Under the pieces are notes generated by a model. The model saw nothing but the letters and a program-made list of their open reading frames with translations. It was not told the origin of the DNA and did no database searches. Below are positions 1 to 11,618 of a stretch of DNA of 64,000 nucleotides, one piece after another. Each line of letters starts with the position of its first letter. Positions within the stretch are counted from its first letter, which is position 1. The DNA comes from Epithemia pelagica (taxonomy: Eukaryota > Bacillariophyta > Bacillariophyceae > Surirellales > Surirellaceae). A program made the position numbers and the translations under genes. The DNA is taken from positions 744,001-808,000 of the forward strand of contig OX337229.1 of NCBI GenBank assembly GCA_946965045.2. Reading direction: 5' to 3'.

Positions 1-60
1 GGTATCAGAAGTGAGCAACTATTCGGTGTCGACAAAGCGGCGCTCAAGACATGTAGCTTC

Positions 61-1017
61 TCAAAGCACACCAAGCTTACCGCAATCCGAAAAGCATCGA
101 TTCCACAATGGGCCGTTGCATTGGCATCGGTGTCGCGCAACAGTTCCGCCATACACAGGCCAAAGACAGCACAGATATTTCAAAACACAGCATTTGACGC
201 GTTGAAAGCCAAAGGCACCACGATCAAACGGGTGGGTCAGAACAGCATCCGCACTCCAGGATCCACATCTGTTGGCCAACGGAGAGGAAAGCAGACAAAA
301 TGTTTGAGCTTCGACGATCTGATGGAGCAACATCATGAGACCTTAAGTCTCAGAAGGTTATGTCAGGATCACGTACCCACAGTATCCAAAAGGCCAGCGG
401 GCAGTGGGGTTGTTAACTGTTTGTGTCGACCAGGAAAGTTAGAAGAGGAAGGTTCCATTCAAATAAAACTCAAACGGTGTTCAACTTACTAACAATTCGA
501 TTCGGGTAAACACGGAAAAATGTTCTCGTCGAGTATTCTTTGCGAAGCCAGCAACACATTTGATCACAGCTGAAATACACACAAACATTTCCAATTCCAT
601 TGGTAGCGATGAGTGTCAATACAGTCAGAAAGAATCCAGGCAAGAGAAGAATCCAGTACATGGGTCGGCAACATCGAAAGCCATATCCATGATCAATCAC
701 TGCTTCGTAGAGCAAAAGATCCGAGTTCTGTGCGAGGTGTTTTTCCATGTGAGTAGAGGGGAGGCCATCCACATGATCAGGAACAAGATTTGAGCCTGCT
801 CGGTTGGTACCAAAGTAGCTGTAATATGATCCCGTAGTTGTGGATGGAGCACCGTCCAAACAAATGGACAGATTGTAAGTTCAGATCTCTGGACGTCCTT
901 CAACAAAACACGAAGGCACAAATCGACGTACCGGAGAGGTCCAATCACCTCTTCATCGAGATCTCCAGGATCTCGATAGATACGGCTGTTGTGCGGTGAA
1001 CTGCAACAACAACCCAT
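61..1017 (-). CDS. Cys-rich membrane-associated protein with acylation motif, four exons, 3' end uncertain
   Basis: Exons read on the minus strand are 1017-932, 818-490, 416-377 and 268-61. The introns start GTACGT, GTAAGT and GTACGT, end in CAG, and are 113, 73 and 108 bp long. Joining them keeps one frame and gives about 220 aa. The protein begins MGCCCSS, a typical N-myristoylation plus palmitoylation signal. One hydrophobic segment lies at about residues 82-105, then CxxMCC, then FFRVYPNRIVINNPTARWPF with the tiny third exon spliced in, then a Cys-rich tail rich in CC pairs. This resembles Cys-rich membrane proteins with an NRIEIN-PFG core that I recall from diatoms and ciliates; I know no function for them. 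The reading stops at TGA 61-63, but a GTAAGC at 80-75 after SDCG looks like another donor, so the last exon probably lies beyond the left edge. The ATG at 1017 and the exon chain are well supported; the terminus is not. Confidence 0.72.
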
Positions 1018-2006
1018 TGTCTCCTTTTGCTTTTGCGAATTCTTGGTGTTTGACAGCTGATGTTGCTGCAACTGCTGGACTTATGCTTGTACCGGTCATG
1101 ATTTTTCGACCTCGGACAGATGGATCTTCTGCTTGTCCTTTTTTGGGGCTTGGGGTCGACAATCCCAATAAGAAAAAATGAGAGCCTGCCATGGCACGAC
1201 AAATCGATTTAAGAATCACGCCGGTCCTTCAACTGTCAGGCGCAGGAAGCATTGAATTATTTAAGATCATGACTCCCAAAATTTTCGCCTCGGGGGAAGC
1301 TTGGGGACCAACGGCAGAAAAGTTCTGTTAAGTAGTGTACTCTTATTCGTACTCGTACTTTATGGCGCGGATCGCATCCGGACTCGGAACCTGAAAGTCT
1401 TTCATTGCGGATGCAGACCACATTCCGGGTTCACTTTTGGCAGTGGGAACTGGAAGCTGTCAGGGATGAGAATTCATACCAAGCACGGAAGATTCACTAC
1501 GATATAGTAGGAGTTCCACCAACGCAGATACTTTCTCTGATTTCTGTTTGAGTTTCCTTGTAACAGAGAGAACTATGCGAAAATCTTTCACGTACTCTAA
1601 GTGCAACGTGGACGACCAATGACCGAGTTAAATGCAATGAATGGTACGTCTAATGCCATATAGTACGCACTACAAGTAGGAAGAAAAGAGACCTGATCGG
1701 ACGAAACGGGACAACCATTGATACCATTCATTCGTCACTACATCAAAATTATAGTTGAAGTGTGATTTGGAAACTCCGACGAAGAGCTTGTCACTCCTAT
1801 CACGAAACGCTTTCCGCGACGGACTCTAAATAGAGAGAGAGCAACGACTTGAAAAAAAGAATTCCTTCGTCAAAGTATGAATTGTAACAATAGTCGTTAA
1901 GAAGAAAAGAGAGTATATTTGGTGATATCATATTCGACAATCATTTTTCTCATCGATGCTTGCAGCTGTCAAGCGAGACGGAACTCAGCCCAGAACAGGT
2001 GCTCTC
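1018..2006. other. Intergenic region, no gene seen
   Basis: This holds the 3' flank of eIF2 gamma and the upstream region of the Cys-rich membrane protein. Open frames here start at non-ATG codons or have no recognisable composition. I see no RNA gene or repeat. Confidence 0.6.
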
Positions 2007-3564
2007 CTATTTGTCGTGTTCCGACACAATCTGTACTCGAGTTCCTTTTCTGATTTCACCCCATCCAATCAGTCGCCAATGCTTGTCGACTCGGCGACTT
2101 AGCGCAATCTTTTCTTCCTCTTGTGTACACACGGGTTGCGTGAGAGCAATCTTGGCCATGTCGCCCTTGACACCCGTCACACGTCCACCGGTAGCCGTAC
2201 TGCCGATATTGACCATCAGAATTTCACCCTTGGTCAACCGTTGGACCTTGGCTTGCTTGCCTCCATCCGAAGTCTTCACTCCCAACAATCGTCGAAGCAA
2301 GTAATAGGAAACTTCAATGCTGCAGTACACATCTGGCAATTGACCTGTCAGTCCAAGGACCTGACCAACCAGACGATCGGCACGAGTGAGGGTCGGATCG
2401 ATACGGGTTCCAACACCAATCAAACCACCTGGCACGGCGAACTCCAAATCGTTTTGTTCGGCATACAGGGAAGATATCTTGGAATAGATTGGTGTACACA
2501 CCATCACCGTTTCTCCCTCTCCATCTTCAGAGTTCTCATTGTCTGACTTGGGTTGCGCTTTTTTGTGCACAATTCCGGGTCGTACTTCAATCTCATCTCC
2601 TACTTTCAAAACACCCTGGAGAATCGATCCACCCGCAACACCGCCTTGCAAGTGTGCCACATCTTGACCGGGTCGATTCACATCAAAGGATCGAATCACA
2701 ATCAAGCGTGGCTGCGATGTGAAATCACGAATCGGCAAGGGAATTTGCCGCACCAAATATTCACACAAGATATCCATATTGTATTTCAAAACGGCCGAAA
2801 TGGGCAAGATGGGTGCCGATCCAGCGACTGTACCTGCCACAAATTTCCGGATTTGTTCTTGTTGTGCCGTAGCTGCATCAGGTTTCACAAGATCGACCTT
2901 GTTTTGTAGAATTACAATGTGTTTGAGACGCATAATTTCCACGGCCGCCAAATGCTCCGAAGTCTGCGGTTGAGGACAGGTCTCATTTCCTGCCACCAAC
3001 AACAAGGCGGCGTCCATGACTGCCGCACCGTTCAACATGGTTGCCATGAGTATATCGTGTCCGGGACAGTCAACAAAACTAAGATGGCGTCGCAAGTGAT
3101 ATTCGCGACCACCTTCCTCAAAGACATCGGCATGAGAAGAACCTCGAGAAGTAAACATTGGACCAATTGGAGTATCGGATATAGCTTTTCCTTGGTATAA
3201 CTTAGCATTGGCGTAACCCAACTTGATTGTGATGTTACGCTCCAATTCGTTCTTAAATCGGACCGTCTGTACACCCGAAATAGCCTTGACTACGGTGGAC
3301 TTGCCGTGAGCCACATGGCCAATCGTCCCAACGTTAATTGTGGCTTGCCGAGAAATCTGGATTCAGAAAAAATGCCCATGAGGAAAAGCTAGAGGAATGG
3401 CTAATGGACTGGTAATTTAGACGTACCACCTCGGGTGTTAAAGCTGTCAGCTTTGTAGCATCGACAGAGGATGCATCCTGCTTGGCCAAGTGAGGTTGTT
3501 TCGGTTGATTGGGAGCTTCGACCAGGGCCTCTCCTTCAGCACCGGTTATCTCGGTTGCTGTCAT
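2007..3564 (-). CDS. EIF2S3: Translation initiation factor eIF2 subunit gamma, two exons
   Basis: This GTPase subunit of eIF2 delivers initiator Met-tRNA to the 40S ribosome in the cytosol. Exon 1 is 3564-3427 (46 codons) and exon 2 is 3356-2007; the 70-bp intron starts GTACGT and ends CAG. The join gives [21 protein letters not shown], the invariant start of the family's G domain, so the splice is secure. The protein is about 495 aa, normal for eIF2 gamma. The P-loop GHVAHGKST is at about 59-67, DCPGH at about 142-146, and NKVD at about 198-201, followed by EF-Tu-like domains 2 and 3. An acidic insert ([11 protein letters not shown]) in domain 2 is eukaryote-like. The first 40 residues are Glu/Ala/Pro-rich and variable. 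This is a single-copy housekeeping gene. The next gene upstream is about 1.15 kb away in the same orientation. Confidence 0.96.
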
Positions 3565-4712
3565 GACTCTAAGTATTTATGTGCAAACTCGTTCTTCTCT
3601 TGTTTGTTATCTCTCTCACAAAGAGTTTACTTTCTCTTCTCGCTTTCTCGTTGAACTCCAACGCTGCAGGACTTGTCAGCGCACTGCACACTGCACCCCA
3701 AGAGAACGGAGGGTGGAACGAGACGCGGACGTGTTTGAAAGGTCGAAGGACAGACTACAGGGGTTCGTGATTCAACAGGAGAAGCAGGATTCGAATATCC
3801 TCTGTGAGCTTCTACCAATGGTAGCAAGAGCACGAAAGTTTTGAGCGATTGCATCCATATATAACCATCGCCCAGCTCTACTTCATTCGTCACCTTGTTG
3901 TTTGTGTAAAAGAGAACCTACTTTTCTAGACAAGCAAGGGATGACGACAGCTGCCTTTCCGAAAAACCAACTTGATCTTGTTCTTTCAACCACACGTGAT
4001 GTTGCAGGTTGAAGATGTGTGTTTCACCATGAGTAGATGGAAGAACAAGACCTGAAATCACGTTTCGCCACCTTGCATCGAAGAGACGACGACAGTCAGT
4101 GAAAGCAAAGGATGGGACAGAACATGTCACGAGCTGAGCAGGTTGAATTGTCATAGCTAATGCAATAGATGAAATGTAGTAAAGGAAAGAAAAGATTGTT
4201 CTATTTTATTGTTCCATTGACTACTTGGTAGAACCATGGAACCAGAACTAAGAATTACCGTTCTCCCTCATCCATCAAAGATGTAGCTAAGATGCTTCCA
4301 GACTGATGCATCCATTTCCTATAATCCATTTCCTAATTTGTTACACGTTCTCCAGGTTGGTCGATACTTTCATTTTTAAATTTATAAATTAGCTCTGCAA
4401 TGCGAGTCGTATTCTTCATTGTGCACCACCTCCATTTGTTAACAAGAAGGTACAGCTTTCTTCTTATACGTGTTCTATTATTTTTGTTGCTCTTTCGCCA
4501 AGCCATGCAGGGTCAAAGTCTGTCTCAAAGCTTCAAACTCTTGATCAAAACCAATCCAAATCTTGCGTGAAAGGCAACCCCAACAAAACAACACAAAACC
4601 AGGGTTTCTCTACTATCATCATCATCATCATCATCATCATCGTCATCGTCGTCATCATCATCATATCATTCTCATGTCTTGTGCGTGCGTGTGCGATTCG
4701 GAACGAAATCGT
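3565..4712. other. Intergenic region with a trinucleotide microsatellite
   Basis: This lies between the eIF2 gamma start and the 3' end of the DYGYG protein gene. Apart from the ATC/GTC microsatellite at 4615-4664 I see no gene, RNA or inverted repeat. Confidence 0.6.
4615..4664. repeat. (ATC)n microsatellite with ATC/GTC interruptions
   Basis: Seen directly: about 16 units of ATC/CGTC-type trinucleotides, 50 bp downstream of the stop codon of the minus-strand DYGYG gene, probably in its 3' untranslated region. Confidence 0.9.
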
Positions 4713-5147
4713 TTACACCGTCACTTGTTGGGACTGTTGCGCTGAGGCCTGCATATCACGATCCGACATGGGAGGCGGTCCCATGAGGAATTCGGCCACG
4801 GCAAGCTTGTCATCATCCGATTTTCGGATCACGCACGAGTTGCGCCTGACACTTCGGTGACGACGTGGTAAACTTTGCTGAGTCGGGCATTCCGAAGAAG
4901 ATGATCTCCTGCTGTTGGCCGGTTCCTCTTGCTTGGGCGGTGAGGGAGCAGCCGATGCGCCTTGATAGGAATCGCCGTAGCCATAATCCGTCTCGCCATA
5001 GCCATAGTCTGTTGTGTCGTTGCCGTATCCGTAATCAGTAGTGTCGTTGCCATAGCCATAATCCGTAGTGTCGTTACCATAGCCGTAGTCGGTGGTATCG
5101 CCGTAGCCGTAGTCCACGGCTTTCTCGTTGCTCTTGGCGCTTGACAT
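4713..5147 (-). CDS. Small DYGYG tandem-repeat protein
   Basis: This 144-aa protein starts at ATG 5147 (MSSAKSNEKAVDYGYG). Residues about 12-58 are six tandem units of the form (T)TDYGYG(N)D. A Ser/Arg-rich middle follows (SRRSSSSE, HRSVRRNSCV), and then a short C-terminal part with KSDDDKLAVAEFLMGPPP. The RRNS context suits a basophilic kinase site. The same DYGYGD unit and RRxS motifs occur in the protein at 27407-28873, so the two may belong to one diatom-specific group. There is no signal peptide or membrane segment. Function is unknown. The repeat DNA is itself a short tandem repeat, so copy number may vary between alleles. The reading frame is intact and the codon usage looks like that of a real gene. 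Confidence 0.8.
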   Translation of the reverse strand: MSSAKSNEKAVDYGYGDTTDYGYGNDTTDYGYGNDTTDYGYGNDTTDYGYGETDYGYGDSYQGASAAPSPPKQEEPANSRRSSSSECPTQQSLPRRHRSVRRNSCVIRKSDDDKLAVAEFLMGPPPMSDRDMQASAQQSQQVTV

Positions 5148-6855
5148 TTTTGTTGTGAAGTTTCCGAAAAGGTGACTCGGTAGGAAGTGTCAATGATCTG
5201 GGCAAGGCCACGAATTATAAAAAGCGCTAGTGGTTGATGGTTGTGGATTCCGTGAAACCATAAAATTGTGCGTTGCCAGAGTTCTAACGTCAAAGAGGAG
5301 AATGGTTTGCTGGGTTCATCTTTTCGCTCACCAAACGACACCACATACATTCGTGACTCTTCATCCGGATTGGTGTCGTGGTCCCTTTTATCCGGGGTAT
5401 TGTATACCAGTGTCTAGATTTAGTATGGCCTCTCATATTCGAACTTCCCCCAAAGGCAATGATAGCGTATTGGCTATAATAATCCCTTTGTGGGGTCTAT
5501 GAATCAGCACGAGTATGACTTATCCCCTCATCCCCCGTCAACAAAGAATCGAAAGACCTAGCATGTCTAAATCTAATGTCTTAAAGTCCGTGCTTTCTAG
5601 CTCATTACTTGTACAATCTACACAAGTGTAAAACTATATTGATGCTCATTAAGATCTAATAAAATGATCAGTCATATCATGATCTTCTAACTCATAAGTT
5701 AGAGAGACTGGTTGGGCGTTATGATTCACGATTCATAGATCGGTTAGGTCAAAAAATGACTCTGAAGCATCAATGGCTCTCAAGTCGTAATTTGCAAATG
5801 TCACTTGCCCAACCAGATTTCTATGCCCGCCCTGATTCTCTCGGAAGTCAGGTGGCACAAGTCATTGTGGACAAAAGACCCATCCAATTATTGTCCCCGG
5901 ATTAAGCCCATCGGCTTGGATTTCTGATGATTCCTTCGAGGCTGATCGCAACAAGTTCATTGGACAATGGACTCTTGACTCTATTTATTTGATAAATCCA
6001 TGGCTTTGTTATGCTCGAATGAGCCGTTCCATAAGAATTATTCTTTGGAATATACTCCAGTAGAACCCTGTTATTCGAACAAAGAATAGAAAGGCCCAAT
6101 CCCTAAGGACTGAAATTCGACTGACGAGAGAAGAACACAACACACATATAATATCATAATATCCCCTTCGTGTTCGTTTGTGGGGTTGCGGGATACGAGC
6201 GCCTCCAACGTCCCTGATCAGTTCCCGATCCGCAGCCCCTCTTTCCCGTTTCGCACCCCTCTTTCGGAACCGACAACCACGTTACTGGAATCGGGGTCAC
6301 TCACCGGGGTTATTCTACAGAATGACTCTGCGGTAGATATTGACAATCGGTTTTGAAAAGTTTGTCCCTCTAGCTCAAGGATCGGAAGGTCAAATAGCAC
6401 TACCACCGTAGACACTCCCTTTCTCGAGACACACGATTCCGTACTCCGTGCATCATAATACTACTCCTAGATGCTATTGTACCTCATGCTTGCCTCCATC
6501 GTTTTTCTGTTCACGTAAGCTGTGCTCTTGTCACTCCCGATCTCCTTCATCCGAAATGAATCTCTTAGGAATGCTTAAACTTCAATGACAGAACCGCTGG
6601 AGATGAGACTTGGGTTGGGGGCGGGGGAGAGCACAATAATTTTATCCGAAGACCATACTCGTAATTGTCCCCCGTTTGGCCCCCCGCAAACGTTTCTATC
6701 TGGTTGGGCCTGTCGTATTCTACCAATGCGGGCACTGCAGATTGGTTGGTCGTACTTCCACTGCATGGTTTTTACAGGCCGAGGAATTGAAGCAGACTGT
6801 CCCTACCCTTTTCCCTCTCTTTACAGTGGATTGGACGTCATACTGGGTGTACACA
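5148..6855. other. Long divergent intergenic region, no gene seen
   Basis: This 1.7-kb stretch lies between two divergently transcribed genes, the DYGYG protein (minus) and the large low-complexity protein (plus). It must hold both promoters. I found no convincing ORF, RNA gene or inverted repeat. The open frame upstream of 6856 has no in-frame ATG. Confidence 0.55.
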
Positions 6856-8703
6856 ATGACCATGACGGCGGCCGCACATGCACATTCAATCGAAGACGGA
6901 GCATCCGTCCTGTCGGAACTCACCCAAGATACCAAGTCCACAATGCCCACCTTCTCATCCTATTCCGAGACGGAGGGCAGTGGCAATCACCCAGCCATGA
7001 TGACATCATCCCAGTATCATCATCATGCTCCTCCTCCTCGAGGAACCCTCCTCATACCTCGTGGTGCGGGAGGACAGGAGGACCACCACGAAACCGACAA
7101 TGACGAGCCTGGGCCATATTCGCACAGTGTTCGAGATCATGGTCCTCATTATCATTCGAATAGACATACTGGTGGATCGTCACAAAATCATGGTGCAACA
7201 ACAGGAGTGCCATCCACACGCATGGCACAACGTCAGGGACAAGGCATTCATCCTCCCAATCACAACAACAACAAAACCAACATGATGATCAGCAGCAACA
7301 ACAACAACAACAAGACGATTTATGGAGTGCGAAGTTTGTCGCAACCCTCGGGAAACGATTCTTCGTCCAGTGACAGTGACGACGATGACAACAATCATCA
7401 TCCTGGGAACCACCATCACCAGCACGGTGGTCCTCGCTCCAATCCCATGCTACAGCCGCCACAACATGGAGGAGGACGTCCGGGGAGTTTTGGTGGATTT
7501 TTGGGTGCAACCAATCCAGGAGCCGAAGATACAGATGGATATAGTACCGAAGATGAATCGGTGGTATCGGCTCGATCCCTCCAACGTCGGCAATCCATTC
7601 AAACCAAACGCTTGTCGTCGTCGTCGGGCTATCCCCATCCCAACCACAACAATAATAATTTGGATGGATCCAATCATTCTCATTCGGCCGCCCGTCGTCG
7701 GGAAAGTTGTGGAAGTGTCAATAGCAGCAGTCAACGGCGGCGACGGCGTTCCGTGGATGGATCGTCGTACCCAGCAACACCCCAACCAGAGTACCGTCAA
7801 CCGACGCCCAGTAGCTTGTTGGTACCAACGCCCCAACAACAGCAACAACAACAACAACATCAACATTCACCAAAAGCCTATTATCCAGAGGAGCCGTCTG
7901 CTGCTGGAAACGACTCGACACATGGTTCCTACCAGCACCCGTATGGAGGACCTCCACAACAACAGCAGCAATCCATGTCACCACCCGATGGCTTTGGCGG
8001 TGGTGGCGTCAATAGTAACAGCAGCAACCATAGCAATCGCTCGTCTCGACCTCGTCGTGCGGCACGACGTCGGGTTTCGGCCGAAACTACAGGGAGCGGC
8101 GAATACCCAAACCATATGGATGCGAGTAGTAGCAGTGGTGGACCACGACATCGAGGTGTCGATCGTGTCAATACTGGAGATTGCGATCAACTGGTTCGAG
8201 TGTCACGTCATGAACAGACAACCCACGAACCATCCAACGACTCGCAACAGTCACGACACTACACGGGACAAGCTTATCCATATCCGCAACAACAGCAACA
8301 GTCCTACCAGGACCACCCAGATACATCTCGTCGTTCGTCGTCGCGACAACAACAACCACGTGGATCCGCACGAGGAGATCAACCTCCGCAACAACCGCAA
8401 CCGCCTCCGCCAACACCGGTACGACACTACCGACCCCATCATTCGCCCGCGACTCGCAACAACAATGGTCCACCCCCACACCCCACGATTTGGACACCCG
8501 AATCGCCCATTCCCCATACTCCCCTGTCACGTCGGGCCTCAACGGGCTATGTGCCAACCGTTTCGGCGCTCTTGTCACCCACTGGGTCCCACACGAGCAG
8601 TGGATATGCAGCCTCACCGCAGCAACGAACTCGCAGAGGACGGTACCTCCCATCACCCATGGATACACATCCGAATGCTCCTCATTATCCAAGCCATATC
8701 ATC

Positions 8704-8741
<38 letters not shown>

Positions 8742-11232
8742 CATTAATCCCTTGGTGGCCATGATGAAACTGAATCGTCGAGGCTCTACGGGAGCTTGTC
8801 CGCAACCCATTTTGGAGCCTCAATACGACGATGATGATGATCGGGTCCACCACAAGGACAGTGACGGTGAGAATAGTGATGAGGCTCCTCGACGAGGTGT
8901 GGCACGGACCTATACGGCCAATAGTATGGACCTCAAACAACAGGCCCAAGCGGGAGGAGGGACGGGACTTCCGCGCAAACAACAAGATTATTATGGACGA
9001 CCCGTTCGTCGTGGAGCGGGTCGTCAAAAGAACACTGACCTTTCCTCCAAGGACGACGACACGGACACTGACCAAGCACACGGTCCATCGCCGGTCCCCA
9101 TCCAAACGACTTCGACAAACAGTGCAACCGTGGCATCCACCTCCACCAGTCGGCACATGGGAGTGACACCGGTTCCTCCCTTGACGTCCCATCATCATCA
9201 TCATAATAATCATCACCGACCACAAGAACTCCAACGTCGTGGCAATTCCGGGGTGGACTACCTTCCTCAGGCTATGAAACCTCGAAGAGCGTCCATGGGA
9301 GCTGTTCCCTATGGATCATCCTCCTTGGAAGCATCCCCTGTACCCCAAGAACGCTATCACGAAGACCGAGGACGTGCTCCAAGTAGTGGTACCATTCCGG
9401 CATTGCCATCTTCACGGCCATTGGAGGGGAGGGGCAAGACAGCACAGGCGACTCGACGTGCTTCCATGGGTGACTTTGAATCGTCTCCCATCACGAATCA
9501 CCAGTACAAGCTTCCCATATCTTCTTCTCCGTCCACTCCCCCGAGCAACAAGATGAGCCGTCGGGGTTCTGCAGGACGATCGGCACAAGGAACCTATGCG
9601 GAATCTTCCCATTCTCGTGCAGTTGAGAATTATCAAAGCAGCTATGACCATAACAGCCCCAAGATGTCAGAGAAAGAGTACATGGACGACAACAGTAACA
9701 AAGATTATCGAAATTATGGATCGCATCCGACGCCTGCTCATGGCTATGGCTACGCCTCTTCTTCTCTCCGAAAAGACAATGCCAGGCTTGCTGCGGAGCG
9801 AATGGGCGGAGGTCGGAGCGTAGAAGTATCGGACGACGAAGAGACGACTATTCATGGATACAGTGAAAAGGATGAAATGGAGGAGGCGGAGGACGAAGTG
9901 GACGGATCGGTCGTATCCGAGTCGGAAGGTTCCATCAACTCGGCCAAGAATATAAGACGACGAAACAGTGTCGCCGAAAGTCAACTGAGCGTGACCAATG
10001 ACTCCATGGCCGCTGCTTCGGTCCTGGGGGCGGCAGACCTTCGAAGAGGGAGCATGTTTTCTTCGACCGACTATGACGATGATCGACATGATCCCGATAG
10101 TCTCCTCAACAAGAGTGGCTACTTGAACTTTGTCACTGGTTTGAAACAAAAAGGTCCTGCACCACCGTCGTCCGAGAACCCAAGCCATGACAAGGGGCGT
10201 TCGATTGGGGCGGATTGTGCTCCACAAAATGAAACTCCAGACCATAGACCCGTGGATTCTCTCAAACCCTTGGATTCGTGGGGCAAGGCGACACCCCTCT
10301 CGCCCAGCAATGGTTTGACCAGTGATGCCTTGGGGAAGAAGGAAAGTGCTCCGGAGAAAAAACCTGCAGATGGCATGAACCAAGTGTCCATGCACGGCAA
10401 TTGGGGCGATTTGCGCATTCAAAGTAGTTGTCCCTCCTCCACGAATGGAGGGGAAGAAGAAAATGATTGTGATGTCAATTTGTACGATGATTCACCAACG
10501 CTCCAAGAATTTGATCGATACAAGCAAAGACCGAGGCGTCGTGATTCTCTGGTTCAAACTTTTGTCAACATGGAAGAAGTTCTAGCCTCCGATGGCAAGA
10601 AGACCAATGGCAAGGAAATAGTTCCGGTCCCCAAATTTACTCCAGCCGTAAACTGCACGAATGCGTCGGACTTTATCGTCCGGTGCTTTGTGGCACGATT
10701 GCGGAGTGGGATCACCGTGATGAAACACAATCGATCGAGATGGAGCAAATCCACGCAACGAGAGCTCATCTTGTTGCCCGACGGCAAGAATCTCAGTTGG
10801 AAGGCAGCCGAGGGCGAAGAAGAAAAGGGGAAACGACCCCAACTCGATCTGACCAAGTGTCTGGAAGTCCGCCATGCCTGGTCTCGTGACCCCGAAACAC
10901 GCAAACAGTGTGGAACGAGCGTGCTCCGGAAAAAGATCAAGGACGACAAGGGTGCAGCCCGAAGCTTATCCCTCATTTTTGCCAAACGCACATTGGATAT
11001 GACAGCCATTTCTCCTGATTCCTGCAAGGTATTAATGGAAGGATTTTCGGCCTTGTGCTTTCGACTTCAAATGGAAAAGCTCCAAAACCCCGACAATGAT
11101 CCAGCTGGAACGTCCTCACTTGCTCCCGACGATGACGATTGGGCCTCTACAGTGTATGGTGAGACTACGACGAGCATGACCCAAAGCGTGGCATTCAGCA
11201 ACGGAAACAACATGCCTTCCTGGGGACTGTAA
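6856..11232 (+). CDS. Very large low-complexity protein with repeated RRxS motifs and conserved C-terminal domain
   Basis: I take ATG 6856 (MTMTAAAHAHS) as the start because the open frame upstream holds no in-frame ATG; the protein is then 1,458 aa. Residues 1 to about 1,250 are disordered: His, Asn, Gln, Ser and Pro runs (a run of Asn from an AAC repeat near 8704-8738; Gln runs near 7837) with many RR(A/G)S(T/M)G motifs such as RRASTGY, RRGSTGA, RRASMGA, RRASMGD and RRGSMFS. These are classic PKA/AGC-kinase sites, which suggests a multiply phosphorylated scaffold. From about 1,270 to 1,400 the sequence becomes ordered (FIVRCFVARLRSGITV... HNRSRWSK... LILLPDGKNLSW... SLIFAKRTLDM... LMEGFSALCFRLQ). 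That pattern is like a PH domain. A PH-like fold is inference. Function is unknown. Confidence 0.82.
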
Positions 11233-11618
11233 AAGAAGAAACCAAAACAACATTCTCTGCTTGTAACAGCTATCCATCTAGCAAAGATATTTATATGGCA
11301 TTTGACAGTATGCTTTGTACCATGCGTTGCATTCATTATACACAACCGCAGAATCCCCAAATCTAGGAGTAGACGTTTTCTACCATCTATGGCCATCTCG
11401 GGGTAGGAAATCGTCAACGTACCTCTCGCGCATATCTGAAGGCGATATGGAACAGAACTGACACTCAACACTTTAGAATCAAGTCAAGTCCTGGATCTCC
11501 CGGACAAACAAAGCAGTACCATCCAATGTGATTGAACTCGTTCTTGAGGCAAGGCAAACCAAATTGGCAATCCTTCCTTCTCGGTCCGTGTCTAGCTAGC
11601 TAGCAAGCAACTTTGCTC
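11233..11618. other. Convergent 3' intergenic region
   Basis: This is the spacer between the stop codons of the low-complexity protein (plus) and the glycosyltransferase (minus). No gene or repeat was seen. Confidence 0.6.

Noticed and set aside
470-859. 129-aa minus-strand frame as an independent gene
   Set aside because: Its start lies within an intron; splicing at 932/818 attaches the membrane segment to the MGCCCSS exon in frame.
8704-8738. AAC/CAA arrays as CRISPR-like or regulatory repeats
   Set aside because: They are homopolymeric Asn/Gln codon runs inside a coding sequence.
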